Source: an uncultured Draconibacterium sp. (GTDB taxonomy: Bacteria > Bacteroidota > Bacteroidia > Bacteroidales > Prolixibacteraceae). From it: a stretch of 64,000 nucleotides of DNA. Positions 16,086-25,073 of this stretch are shown piece after piece. Under the pieces are notes generated by a model that worked only from the letters and a program-made list of their open reading frames with translations, was not told where the DNA came from and ran no database searches. A program made the translations under genes and the position numbers. The stretch lies in the NCBI RefSeq assembly GCF_963677575.1, contig NZ_OY782038.1, forward strand, positions 1,054,001 to 1,118,000. Direction: 5' to 3'. Position 1 is the first letter of the stretch, and every line of letters starts with the position of its first letter.

Positions 16086-17813
16086 ATGATACGCAAGATA
16101 TTTTCATTATTAGCAATATTTTCGTTGGCTGTAACGGTATTTGCCGCCAACAAACCAAAGATTGAAGTACCACTCCGTTTCGACCGTTATTACGATTATG
16201 ATGATGTGGTGAAAGCTCTGGAAGTTCTTCATGCGGCCTACCCCTATCTAACGAAGCTGGAATCGGTTGGAGAAAGTGAAGAAGGATTAAAAATCTACGC
16301 ACTTACCATCAACAATGAAGAAACCGGAGCCGAACACGATAAACCGGGTGTTTGGGTTGACGGAAACATTCATGGTAACGAAATTCAGGCCGGAGAAGTA
16401 TGCCTGTATTACGCCAATATGCTGCTTACCAAATATGGCGAAAACGAAAAAGTAACCAAAGCTGTTGATAGCAACGTTCACTACATTATTCCGGTAGTAA
16501 ATGTCGATGGTCGTAACCACTTTTTTAAAGATGCACATACACCTAGTTCGAGCCGAAGTATTCGTATTCCAAAAGATGATGACGGCGACGGATTATTTGA
16601 TGAAGATGCACCGGATGATCTGGATGGCGACGGCAGCATTTGCCAGATGCGTATAAAAGATCCGAACGGAAATTATAAACCTGATCCGGAAGATCCACGG
16701 ATTATGGTTCGTGTAAAACCCGGTGAGAAAGGAGAATACACGATTTTAGGCTCGGAAGGCATTGATAACGATGGCGACGGCAGATTTAACGAAGATGCAG
16801 AAGGTTATCTCGACCCAAACCGAAACTGGGGTTACCACTGGAAGCCACCATACGTTCAGCGCGGGGCCGGTAACTTTCCGTTTTCAGGTGTTGGAATAAA
16901 AGCTGTTGATGAATTTGCCGCCAAACACCCCAATATTATTGTTAACTTTTCATTCCATAACACAGGCGGTATGTGGCTGCGCATGCCGGCTGATAAAACA
17001 ACAAAACTTATGGCCTCGGATATTGCCGCTTATGATGTAATTGGCAAAGAAGCAATTAAAATAACTCCGGGTTATGTTTATATGGCATCGCACGAACTTT
17101 ACCCAACTTTTGGTGACTCTGACGGGCAAATGTTTTTTGTACATGGTTCATATACTTTTACTGGCGAACTTTTTATGCGCGAACAGGAAACATACAAAAA
17201 GAAAAGCGATAAATCTACAGGAACGGGGAGTTCTGAAGACCGCACTGAACACAACCGCGAACAACTAAAATTTAACGACAATGTAGCACAGGGTGAATTA
17301 TACAAAGAATGGCATCCATATAATCACCCGGTTTATGGTGAAATTGAAATTGGTGGCTGGGTGAAAATGAGCTCTCGTTTGCCACATCCGTTTATGTTGC
17401 CCGATTTGGTTCACCGCAATGCATCGGTTGTATTACTGGCAGCCAACGAAACTCCAAAAGTTGAAATGGAAGTTTTTGAAGTAAAAGAGCTGGATAGTAA
17501 CCTAAAACGAATTCGAATTCGCTTAAAAAACAAAAACGGCTTGTCGACCATGACTGCCCAGGCTGTAAAAGATAAATTGTATACCATCGATCACCTGAAA
17601 GTTTCGGGCGCCAAAGTAATTGCCGGTGGAAAAATAAACGATTATCGTCTTGACCAGGTTTCGTACAAAGAATACAAACCTGAGGTTCAGTTCTTTGCCA
17701 TTCCGGGACACAGCTCGGCTGAATATGAATTTATAGTTCAGGGGAAAGGGGAAATTAAACTGGAATACATCTCTCAAAAAGCAGGAAACACCAGTACTTC
17801 GGTGAGTTTATAA
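16086..17813 (+). CDS. M14 family zinc carboxypeptidase
   Basis: 575-residue secreted metallopeptidase with a signal peptide at 1-20. The zinc ligands are His96 and Glu99 (GNIHGNE) and His291 (SFHNTGG); the substrate-binding NRN is at 245-247 and the catalytic Glu361 lies in FTGELF. Two inserted Asp-rich loops (DDDGDG..., 164-185; IDNDGDGRFNED, 226-237) look like calcium sites. After about residue 440 a beta domain follows. Its natural peptide is unknown. GGAGGT at 16075-16080, inside the end of the upstream gene, is a good Shine-Dalgarno match, which is unusual here since most genes in the window lack one. A terminator follows directly. Confidence 0.9.
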   Translation: MIRKIFSLLAIFSLAVTVFAANKPKIEVPLRFDRYYDYDDVVKALEVLHAAYPYLTKLESVGESEEGLKIYALTINNEETGAEHDKPGVWVDGNIHGNEIQAGEVCLYYANMLLTKYGENEKVTKAVDSNVHYIIPVVNVDGRNHFFKDAHTPSSSRSIRIPKDDDGDGLFDEDAPDDLDGDGSICQMRIKDPNGNYKPDPEDPRIMVRVKPGEKGEYTILGSEGIDNDGDGRFNEDAEGYLDPNRNWGYHWKPPYVQRGAGNFPFSGVGIKAVDEFAAKHPNIIVNFSFHNTGGMWLRMPADKTTKLMASDIAAYDVIGKEAIKITPGYVYMASHELYPTFGDSDGQMFFVHGSYTFTGELFMREQETYKKKSDKSTGTGSSEDRTEHNREQLKFNDNVAQGELYKEWHPYNHPVYGEIEIGGWVKMSSRLPHPFMLPDLVHRNASVVLLAANETPKVEMEVFEVKELDSNLKRIRIRLKNKNGLSTMTAQAVKDKLYTIDHLKVSGAKVIAGGKINDYRLDQVSYKEYKPEVQFFAIPGHSSAEYEFIVQGKGEIKLEYISQKAGNTSTSVSL

Positions 17814-17820
17814 AAATAAA

Positions 17821-17854
17821 AAGAGTGCTCGCGTCTGTGAGCACTCTTTTTTTT
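17821..17854 (+). terminator. Terminator after M14 pair
   Basis: AAGAGTGCTC (17821-17830) pairs with GAGCACTCTT (17839-17848), and the T-run extends to 17854. The next 230 bases to the phosphatase stop show nothing further. Confidence 0.9.
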
Positions 17855-18084
17855 ACAGAATTTAGTCACCTAAACAAAAAAAATCCCGGCGTCCACTCCA
17901 AGATTTTTTAATCCAGTCTTTTAAATAACTAAATGAATTTTAATAATTCTCCTCCTCTATTTCTAGTGGGGTTTGTTTACAACGAATATAGAAAAGCAGA
18001 AGCAAAATGTATTGGTTGAGATTCTTAAAAACGAATAGTCAAAATACTGAATTCTTATCTCCAAAATACTTAAAATGTACTATC

Positions 18085-18543
18085 TTAAATCAAATACCGA
18101 AAAACATCTTCCTTTCTAAGTCCGTCGTAAACGAAAACCGTTTCAACACCCAATTTTCCAACCTCATGAATGTTACGGTGTTCGTCGTCGAAAAAAACCA
18201 TGTCGGGATAATTGAGACCCAAATGCTTTCTGATTTTTGAGAAATGTTGCGTTTTGCTGCCGGGGTAGATCTCTTTCAGATCGAAATACTTATCGATATC
18301 GAACAGATGAAGTAACTCTTGTGCCCAGGTCGGCTCGAAAGTTCTTGAAGCCGCTGCAATTTTTCTATTGTTCTTTTTAAGTTCCTCTAAAACCGGAATT
18401 ACATCCGGATATAATTCGATTACGCTGTTCGACTGATCAAGCAGTGCTCCATCTCTCCAATAGTATGGCGGATTGGTGGCATCGCACCAGGTTCCTCCGG
18501 CATCCCACAGGGTAAAATCCAAATCAAAAACGAATAACTTCAT
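18085..18543 (-). CDS. Magnesium-dependent phosphatase-1 (MDP-1) family HAD phosphatase
   Basis: 152-residue HAD-superfamily phosphatase. Motif I is FDLDFTLW (residues 5-12) with nucleophile Asp6 and acid/base Asp8. Motif II is AASRT near 64-68, and motif III/IV is the FFDDEHRN segment near 116-123. The TLWDAGGTW opening is typical of MDP-1, which acts on phosphotyrosine or sugar-phosphate-like substrates and may take part in repair of glycated sugars. It lies downstream of the TRAP operon on the same strand but a large perfect hairpin separates them, so linkage is uncertain. Confidence 0.85.
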   Translation of the reverse strand: MKLFVFDLDFTLWDAGGTWCDATNPPYYWRDGALLDQSNSVIELYPDVIPVLEELKKNNRKIAAASRTFEPTWAQELLHLFDIDKYFDLKEIYPGSKTQHFSKIRKHLGLNYPDMVFFDDEHRNIHEVGKLGVETVFVYDGLRKEDVFRYLI

Positions 18544-18570
18544 GGAGGTGAAAATAGCGAAAGTATGGAG

Positions 18571-18616
18571 ATTTGTGTTTTATATCAACTCCTCAGAGCC
18601 AATATAAAACACAAAT
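18571..18616. repeat. Perfect 15-bp inverted repeat between dctM and the phosphatase gene
   Basis: ATTTGTGTTTTATAT (18571-18585) and ATATAAAACACAAAT (18602-18616) are fully complementary with a 16-base loop. There is no clear T-run in the minus direction, so it may be a weak terminator, an mRNA 3'-end stabiliser, or the remnant of a small inverted-repeat element. Confidence 0.75.
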
Positions 18617-18625
18617 TTTAAGTCT

Positions 18626-20089
18626 TTAGAATCCCAGGCTTTTGGGCAGCCACATCGAGATTTCAGGAATATAAGTTACCAGCAACAAACAAACGATCAT
18701 TGCTATAAACATCGGAATAAGTGGTTTTATTACCGTTTCAATCTTCACCTGGCTTACGCTACACCCGATGAATAACAGCGATCCAACAGGAGGTGTTCCC
18801 AAACCTACACTCAGGTTCAGAACCATTATAATTCCAAAATGAACAGGTTCCAATCCTAAATTGGTTACGATGGGTAAAAATATCGGTGTAAAGATCAGCA
18901 CTGCCGGAGTCATGTCCATAAACACACCCACAAACAGCAAAATCATATTGATGATCAATAGAATTACAAATTTATTATCGCTTAATGCCAATAAAGCTTC
19001 ACTTACGTTTTGCGGAATATTTTCGTACGCCATAATCCACGACAAACCAATACAGGTTGCAACCAGTAATAATACAAATGCTGTGGTTTTTACCGAGCGT
19101 AGAATTACATCAGGAAGATCCTTCCAACTCATTTCGCGATAAATAAACGCCAAAATCAGCGCATATAAAACAGCCACAGCCGAAGCTTCGGTTGCAGTGA
19201 AGAAACCGGCCACAATACCACCGATAACGATCACCAACATCATCAAACTCGGGAAAGCACGCCAGAATGTTTTTAACGCATTTAAAGCTCCTTTTTTGTG
19301 CTTGCTGCCGTAGTATCCAATTCCGCCCAGAAATAAAGCACCAATTCCGCCATAAATGGCAGTGGCAACTCCTGCTGAGAATGCACTGTTTACTTTTATC
19401 AATCCAACAATTACCAAAGCAAGCGATGCAATTACGGCAAAGAATTTACCGAGGTTACGCACCATTCCTTTAAATCCAAAATGTTTGTACGAGAACATTC
19501 CCATAGCCACGGCCATAATCGCCAAACCGGTTAAAATACCCGGAGCATATCCGGCAAGGAAAAGTGCGGTAATGGAAACACCACCACTGGCCAGTGAGTA
19601 TACAATGAGAATATTACTTGGCGGAATAGACAAGCCTGTTGTTGCGGATGTGATATTAACCGCAGCACTAAAGTTTTTGTCATAGCCTTCTTTGTTCATT
19701 TCGGGCATCATAATACTACCGATTGCTGAAGCTGATGCAGCTGCAGAACCGGAAATGGCGCCAAAAAGCATATTTGCAAATACATTTACAAAAGCGAGTC
19801 CGGCAGGCCAGCGACCAACCAAAACGCGTGCAAAATTAATAAGCCGGATGGCTATCCCGCCCTTGTTCATTATATTCCCGGCCAGTATAAAAAAAGGAAT
19901 CGCCAACAGTGCAAAACTATCCAGCCCCGTTGCCATTCGCTGCGCAAATGTTGTTGCTGCAGGCAATGGCATTATGGTTACCAGCATGGTTAAAATCCCT
20001 GAAATTCCAATACTGATCGCAATGGGAACTCCAATTACAAGTAAAATTATAAAGCTTACTACAAGTACAATTACTCCTAAAAATTCCAT
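18626..20089 (-). CDS. dctM: TRAP transporter large permease subunit DctM
   Basis: 487-residue inner-membrane protein, the transport subunit of a tripartite ATP-independent periplasmic transporter. About a dozen hydrophobic helices are visible, with typical DctM sequences such as AISGSAAASASAIGSIMMPEM and TPPVGSLLFIG near the C-terminus. It is about 60 residues longer than the usual 425-430. The extra part, about residues 215-280, holds two additional hydrophobic segments in the middle loop. Its start codon overlaps the dctQ stop by one base. Context with uronate catabolic genes implies that the cargo is a hexuronate. Confidence 0.95.
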   Translation of the reverse strand: MEFLGVIVLVVSFIILLVIGVPIAISIGISGILTMLVTIMPLPAATTFAQRMATGLDSFALLAIPFFILAGNIMNKGGIAIRLINFARVLVGRWPAGLAFVNVFANMLFGAISGSAAASASAIGSIMMPEMNKEGYDKNFSAAVNITSATTGLSIPPSNILIVYSLASGGVSITALFLAGYAPGILTGLAIMAVAMGMFSYKHFGFKGMVRNLGKFFAVIASLALVIVGLIKVNSAFSAGVATAIYGGIGALFLGGIGYYGSKHKKGALNALKTFWRAFPSLMMLVIVIGGIVAGFFTATEASAVAVLYALILAFIYREMSWKDLPDVILRSVKTTAFVLLLVATCIGLSWIMAYENIPQNVSEALLALSDNKFVILLIINMILLFVGVFMDMTPAVLIFTPIFLPIVTNLGLEPVHFGIIMVLNLSVGLGTPPVGSLLFIGCSVSQVKIETVIKPLIPMFIAMIVCLLLVTYIPEISMWLPKSLGF

Positions 20090-20559
20090 TACTCTTCAAT
20101 ATTTTGGTTCAGTGAATTATCAATAGCATAATAAATAATAAGCAATCCGCTAAGCGGGACAATGAGGTAAACATACCCCAACGGCAGGGCCAGTGCAGCA
20201 GATTTTACCTGAAGGTAAAATCGCGTGTATACGAGCCACGAGCCGCCAAATACCATAACAAATAAGGCAAACAATCCAACCAGTGTATTAATAAAAGTTT
20301 GCATACGACGTTTTTTTGCACCTTTCATTTTTTGCAACATCAGGTCGATGGCCAGGTGTTCGTTTTTACCGGCCACATAAGCAGCCCCCAACATACCTAC
20401 CCAAATTAAAAGAAACCCGGCCAACTCATCGGTAAACGAACTTGGTGCGGCCAAAACATAGCGGCTAAATACCTGCCAGAGCACATCGAGTACCAATATG
20501 CTCATAATCGAAACCAATATGATCTCGATTACTTTATCTATTTTTTCTCTGATAGTCAT
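20089..20559 (-). CDS. dctQ: TRAP transporter small permease subunit DctQ
   Basis: 156 residues with four hydrophobic helices (about 12-32, 47-67, 88-108, 128-146). Typical DctQ sequence is seen in VFSRYVLAAPSSFTDELAGFLLIW, with the aromatic/acidic pattern that packs against DctM. It lies 20 bases after dctP and overlaps dctM by one base. It stabilises the large subunit in the inner membrane. Confidence 0.95.
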   Translation of the reverse strand: MTIREKIDKVIEIILVSIMSILVLDVLWQVFSRYVLAAPSSFTDELAGFLLIWVGMLGAAYVAGKNEHLAIDLMLQKMKGAKKRRMQTFINTLVGLFALFVMVFGGSWLVYTRFYLQVKSAALALPLGYVYLIVPLSGLLIIYYAIDNSLNQNIEE

Positions 20560-20579
20560 AATCTTTTTCTTATCGGTTT

Positions 20580-21563
20580 CTATTTAACGGCTTCGATGCG
20601 GCGCAGAATATCGCCCAAAACTTCGTCCTGTCTGTATTTATCCAATAACGGGGCAACTTTTTTTGCAAATAGTTCTTTGTCGGGATAATTGATCTTAACA
20701 CCATTCTCCTGAACAATTCGTAACGATTCTTCTACCGATTCGGCCCAGTATTTCCGCTCCACAGGCACCGATTCGTCGGCAGCTTCCTGCAACCATTTTT
20801 GTTCCTGCTCGGTTAATGTATTCCATACTTTTGTACTGATGATCAGCACATCGGGCACGCAGGTATGTTCATCCAATGAGTACTGTTTACACACCTCGTA
20901 GTGGTGTGAAGTATATAAACTTGGCTCGTTGTTTTCGGCGCCATCCACTACTCCACTTTGTAATGCGGTGTACAATTCGCCCCAAGAAATTGGAGTTGGT
21001 GAACCACCTAAAGCACGCACCATTTCCATGGCCGACTGACTTTTCATCACCCTGATCTTTAAACCTTTTAAATCGTCAGGAGTGTTTATAGGTTTGTCGA
21101 TGGTATAAAAACTACGGAAACCGGCATCGTAAAAACACAAACCACGAATCCAGTATTCTTCGGTACCCAACAACAATTCTTTGCCAATTTCACCATCGAA
21201 AACTTTAAACGAATGTTCTTTCGAGCGAAAAACATAAGGCAGACCCAGCGCTTTGAATTTTGGAGTAAAACTTTCCATTACTGCCGCAGAAACTTTGGTA
21301 ATTGCCAAACTCCCGATCTGTAACAACTCTACACATTGCTGCTCGGATCCCAACTGTCCGCTGGGATAAATATCGATGGTCAGTTTCCCGCCAGATTTTT
21401 CTGCCAGTCGCTCGGCCATAAACTCCATTCCCTTATGTACAGGGTGAGTCGGGTCGAGACCGTGGGCCAGTTTTAAGACTTTATGTTGTTTGGTTTCGGT
21501 ACATCCCAAAAGGAATACCACCACAAAAACCAAAGAAAAAGCTTTAAGAATTTTAGTTCTCAT
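20580..21563 (-). CDS. dctP: TRAP transporter solute-binding protein DctP, lipoprotein, probable uronate binder
   Basis: 327-residue periplasmic solute-binding protein. The signal peptide ends in FLLGC (Cys21), so it is lipid-anchored, whereas most TRAP binders are soluble. The family fold is clear: LAHGLDPTHPVHKGMEF, the ligand Arg in LKIRVMKS, and SGVVDGAENNEPSLY. These match the sugar-acid-binding DctP group. The flanking kdgA, kdgK, uxaC and uxaE genes make galacturonate or glucuronate the likely ligand. It starts 43 bases after kdgA. Confidence 0.93.
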   Translation of the reverse strand: MRTKILKAFSLVFVVVFLLGCTETKQHKVLKLAHGLDPTHPVHKGMEFMAERLAEKSGGKLTIDIYPSGQLGSEQQCVELLQIGSLAITKVSAAVMESFTPKFKALGLPYVFRSKEHSFKVFDGEIGKELLLGTEEYWIRGLCFYDAGFRSFYTIDKPINTPDDLKGLKIRVMKSQSAMEMVRALGGSPTPISWGELYTALQSGVVDGAENNEPSLYTSHHYEVCKQYSLDEHTCVPDVLIISTKVWNTLTEQEQKWLQEAADESVPVERKYWAESVEESLRIVQENGVKINYPDKELFAKKVAPLLDKYRQDEVLGDILRRIEAVK

Positions 21564-21606
21564 TAGATAAAATTGATTTAGTGTTTCGCCAATTCAGGCG
21601 TAAGTT

Positions 21607-22278
21607 TTATGTTGTCAGGTCACTGATTATTTTCAGTGCCTCCGCACATTTATCGGTAATATATGCATAATTTTTCTCGGCCAAAACTTCTTTCGGGAAC
21701 AACTGCGAGCCCATTCCCACGCAGGTTACACCGGCATCAAACCATTGTTTCAGATTGTCTTCGGTTGGTGAAACGCCTCCTGTTGGCATTATGCTGGCAT
21801 AAGGCATTGGTCCTTTTACGGCTTTTACAAAGCTTGGTCCTCCCACTTGCGATCCGGGGAAGATTTTGACCACCTCAGCACCCAGCTCGTGTGCGCGGCC
21901 AATTTCAGTTACCGAACCACAACCCGGACTCCAGGCTATTTTACGCTTGTTGCAAACTTTTGCAGTAGCTTCGTCGATTAGCGGTGCAACTACAAAGTTG
22001 GTTCCCAAAGCAATGTACATGGCAGCTGTGGCTTCGTCAACTATAGAGCCAACTCCCATTATCATTTCCGGGCATTCTGTAATGGCCCATTTATTTAGTT
22101 CAGCAAAAACCAGCGTAGCAAAATCGCCACGGTTGGTAAATTCGAACAAACGCACACCGCCATCGTAACAGGCTTTTACCACTGCTTTACAAACTTCTAC
22201 ATCCTGATGATAGAACACCGGCACCATTCCGGTTTCTTTCATTTTTAATGCTACTTCTATTCTTGAAAATCTTGCCAT
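21607..22278 (-). CDS. kdgA: KDPG/KHG aldolase
   Basis: 223-residue cytoplasmic aldolase splitting 2-keto-3-deoxy-6-phosphogluconate into pyruvate and glyceraldehyde-3-phosphate. Glu46 in FEFTNRG and the Schiff-base Lys138 in VVKIFPG are present, with the phosphate-binding MPTGGV loop near 165. Length fits the Eda family. It completes the lower uronate pathway after KdgK. The 131-base gap upstream holds an A/T-rich inverted repeat, so kdgA could also have its own promoter. Confidence 0.95.
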   Translation of the reverse strand: MARFSRIEVALKMKETGMVPVFYHQDVEVCKAVVKACYDGGVRLFEFTNRGDFATLVFAELNKWAITECPEMIMGVGSIVDEATAAMYIALGTNFVVAPLIDEATAKVCNKRKIAWSPGCGSVTEIGRAHELGAEVVKIFPGSQVGGPSFVKAVKGPMPYASIMPTGGVSPTEDNLKQWFDAGVTCVGMGSQLFPKEVLAEKNYAYITDKCAEALKIISDLTT

Positions 22279-22409
22279 AATTATTAAGTCAAAAGGAAAA
22301 AGTTGAAAGTCAAAAGTTAAAAATGAATGACAATAATGGCGCTATCGCTCATCAACGGCTATTACACTTTTGCCTTTTTACTTTGAGTACTTTTTACTTG
22401 TTATTTTTT
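22279..22409. repeat. A/T-rich imperfect inverted repeat between kdgK and kdgA
   Basis: The left half repeats GTCAAAAG-like and AAAGT-like units (22288-22323). The right half (22364-22399) carries the complementary CTTTTGCCTTTTTACTTTG-like units, with a GC-richer centre (AATGGCGCTATCGC). Such arms are common intergenic repeats in Bacteroidota; the function is unknown. Confidence 0.45.
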
Positions 22410-23510
22410 TTAGCGGTCAACACGGGCACTTCCGCCACCAATTATTTTTTCTACTTCTGATAAGGTTGCCATGGTTGTGTCGCCCGGCGTGGTCATAGCC
22501 AATACACCGTGTGCTGCTCCATATTCCACAGCTTTAGCACCGTCGTTAAACTCAAGGAAACCATAAATTAAACCCGATGCAAAACTATCGCCACCACCAA
22601 CACGATCCATAATTTCAAGATCTTCACGGTGCTGGGCTTCATGAATTACACCTTCGGAGTAACAAATTGCACCCCAGGAATTTACTGTTGCCGTTTTAAC
22701 GGTACGCAATGTTGTAGCTATAACCTTGAAATTTGGAAATTCTGCAACTGCATTTTCGATCATACTTTTGTAACCGGCCAAATCCAGTTCTTTCAGATTT
22801 TCTTCATTACCGGCCACTTCGAGCCCCAAACACGCAGTAAAATCTTCTTCGTTACCAATCATTACATCCACATATCTGGCAATCTCACGGTTTACTTCCT
22901 GTGCTTTTGCTTCGCCGCCAATGGCTTTCCAAAGCGATGGACGGTAGTTCAAATCGTAGGAAACAATGGTACCGTACTTCTTCGCAATTTTTACGGCTTC
23001 GATAACTGTTTCTGCTGCAGTTTCCGATAATGCGGCGAAAATTCCACCGGTGTGCATCCAGCGAACGCCCAACGTTCCAAAAATGTATTCCCAGTCGATA
23101 TCGCCGGGTTTTAATTGCGACGCTGCCGTATTACCACGGTCAGAAACACCTTTCGCACCACGAATACCAAATCCTCTTTCTGTAAAATTTAATCCGTTAC
23201 GAACTGTACGACCGCAACCATCGTAATCTACCCATTTTACGAACTGGGTATCCAGTCCACCCTGAAGCATAAAATCTTCAATCAGGGCACCAACTTCATT
23301 ATCGGCAAGTGCGGTTATAATCGCTGTTTTCTTTCCAAAACACCTTCTCAGACCACGGGATACGTTATATTCGCCACCGCCTTCCCAGGCCCGGAACTGA
23401 CGAGTTGTTCTTATTCTGCCTTCTCCGGGATCAAGCCTAAGCATTACTTCACCAAGAGAAATACAGTCGTATGTACATTCGGATTTTGATTTAATGTCCA
23501 ATTTTGCCAT
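22410..23510 (-). CDS. kdgK: 2-keto-3-deoxygluconate kinase, PfkB family
   Basis: 366-residue sugar kinase making KDPG from 2-keto-3-deoxygluconate. The PfkB N-terminal glycine-rich segment is seen in RAWEGGGEYNVSRGLRR, and the C-terminal signature is DRVGGGDSFASGLIYGF, which carries the catalytic Asp (usual form DTxGAGD). A PfkB kinase in this operon is best read as KdgK. A LacI-type palindrome lies 18-31 bases upstream of the start, so kdgK probably heads its own transcript running through kdgA and dctPQM. Confidence 0.92.
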   Translation of the reverse strand: MAKLDIKSKSECTYDCISLGEVMLRLDPGEGRIRTTRQFRAWEGGGEYNVSRGLRRCFGKKTAIITALADNEVGALIEDFMLQGGLDTQFVKWVDYDGCGRTVRNGLNFTERGFGIRGAKGVSDRGNTAASQLKPGDIDWEYIFGTLGVRWMHTGGIFAALSETAAETVIEAVKIAKKYGTIVSYDLNYRPSLWKAIGGEAKAQEVNREIARYVDVMIGNEEDFTACLGLEVAGNEENLKELDLAGYKSMIENAVAEFPNFKVIATTLRTVKTATVNSWGAICYSEGVIHEAQHREDLEIMDRVGGGDSFASGLIYGFLEFNDGAKAVEYGAAHGVLAMTTPGDTTMATLSEVEKIIGGGSARVDR

Positions 23511-23527
23511 GATTTAGTTATTATTTA

Positions 23528-23547
23528 TGCAATCGATTGCAAAAATA
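23528..23547 (-). promoter_or_regulatory. LacI-type operator overlapping the kdgK -7 box
   Basis: TGCAATCGATTGCA (23528-23541) is a perfect 14-bp palindrome with the central CG and TGCAA/TTGCA arms of LacI-family operators. On the minus strand the -7 box TATTTTTG (complement of 23540-23547) overlaps it by two bases. A -33 box is not clear. No LacI-family gene is present in the window, so the regulator would act from elsewhere. Confidence 0.7.
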
Positions 23548-23598
23548 CTATTCTTTCATAGAAACTTGCATGATCGCCTAAAAATCAACATGTTTTTA

Positions 23599-24999
23599 CT
23601 AAAAATTAAAATAAGCTTTTGCGTTATTGAAACAGATATTTTCAATCATGCTTCCCAACAGCTCCATATCGTATGGAATCTCGCCATTTTCAACATCGTT
23701 ACCCAGCAAATTACATAAGGTACGGCGGAAATATTCATGACGAGTGTAAGACAAATAACTGCGTGAATCTGTCAACATTCCAACAAAGCGACTCAATAAA
23801 CCGAGACTCGAAAGTGCCTGCATTTGCTTTTCCATTCCATCTTTTTGATCGAGGAACCACCAGCCAGAACCATATTGCATTTTTCCGGGAACAGAACCAT
23901 CCTGAAAGTTTCCGATCATCGTTGCCATCAGTTCATTGTCGCGTGGATTCAGGTTGTATAAAATTGTTTTCGATAATTTATTTTCCATATCCAGTCGATC
24001 CAGTAATCTTGATAGCGGACGTGCAATGTCAAAATCGCCGATCGAGTCAAAACCGGTATCCGGTCCAAGTTTCTTGAATAAGCGTGTATTGTTATTTCGC
24101 AAAGCGCCGATATGAAATTGTTGAGTCCAACTACGCGAATGATCCATAATTCCAAATTCGTACAACATGCACGACTGGAATTTAACCACTTCTTCTTTTG
24201 TAAGCGTACCGCCTTTTCGAACTTTGCTGAATATCTTCTCAATTTCTGCTTCCGTGTAATCTTCTGCCAAAACTGTTTCAACTCCATGGTCGCTCAAACG
24301 ACAACCATTAAGGTGGAAAAACTCGTGACGATCGTCTAACGCATCCATCAAATCGCCGAAGCTGTTAATATTTAGGTTGGCTGCCTCTTCCAACTCACTC
24401 AGATACTCGTTATACGATGCGGCATTCTCCACGGCCATCGCTTTATCAGGGCGCCAGGCAGGAAGTACATTTGTTTCAAAGCCATCAGCTTTTATGGCAC
24501 GGTGATATTCCAGCGAATCAACCGGATCGTCGGTAGTACAAATAGTATGAACATTGGCCATTTTAATAATTCCGCGGCATGAATATTCAGGTGTTTGCAA
24601 TTTGGCATTACATTCTTCCCAAATCTCTCTTGCCGTGGCCGGGCTCAAAACTTTATCGATTCCAAAGAATTTTTTTAATTCCAAATGCGTCCAGTGAAAC
24701 AGCGGATTTCGCAAAGTATGTGGCACTGTTTCGGCCCATTTTTCAAATTTCTCCCAATCGCTGGCATTTCCGGTGCAGTATTTTTCGTCAACACCGTTGG
24801 TACGCATTCCGCGCCATTTGTAATGGTCGCCATACAACCAAAGCTGTGTGATGTTCTCATATTCTTTATCCTCAGCAATCTCCTGCGGATTGATATGACA
24901 GTGGTAATCAAAAATCGGCATTTTAGCCGCATGATTGTGATATAATTCCTTTGCAACATCGGTTTGCAGAAGGAAATCTTTGTCCATAAATTGTTTCAT
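23599..24999 (-). CDS. uxaC: Uronate isomerase
   Basis: 466-residue amidohydrolase-fold enzyme converting D-glucuronate to D-fructuronate and D-galacturonate to D-tagaturonate. The metal-binding HxH is seen at FDYHCHINP (His33, His35), followed by the QLWLYGDHYKWRGMRTNG stretch typical of UxaC. Length matches the family (about 470). It is the first catabolic step and feeds UxaE. It lies 74 bases after uxaE with no visible promoter in the gap, so it probably shares the uxaE transcript. Confidence 0.97.
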   Translation of the reverse strand: MKQFMDKDFLLQTDVAKELYHNHAAKMPIFDYHCHINPQEIAEDKEYENITQLWLYGDHYKWRGMRTNGVDEKYCTGNASDWEKFEKWAETVPHTLRNPLFHWTHLELKKFFGIDKVLSPATAREIWEECNAKLQTPEYSCRGIIKMANVHTICTTDDPVDSLEYHRAIKADGFETNVLPAWRPDKAMAVENAASYNEYLSELEEAANLNINSFGDLMDALDDRHEFFHLNGCRLSDHGVETVLAEDYTEAEIEKIFSKVRKGGTLTKEEVVKFQSCMLYEFGIMDHSRSWTQQFHIGALRNNNTRLFKKLGPDTGFDSIGDFDIARPLSRLLDRLDMENKLSKTILYNLNPRDNELMATMIGNFQDGSVPGKMQYGSGWWFLDQKDGMEKQMQALSSLGLLSRFVGMLTDSRSYLSYTRHEYFRRTLCNLLGNDVENGEIPYDMELLGSMIENICFNNAKAYFNF

Positions 25000-25073
25000 A
25001 ATGAATAAAAAAGCGGGAAGTCAAAGCCTGAAGACCGAAGTTTTCAAATACCGCTCTACCTTCCTAAGTTATA

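Noticed and set aside
18007..18240. 77-codon rightward frame
   Set aside because: Its second half is antisense to the MDP-1 phosphatase gene, and the first half is A/T-rich with no features.
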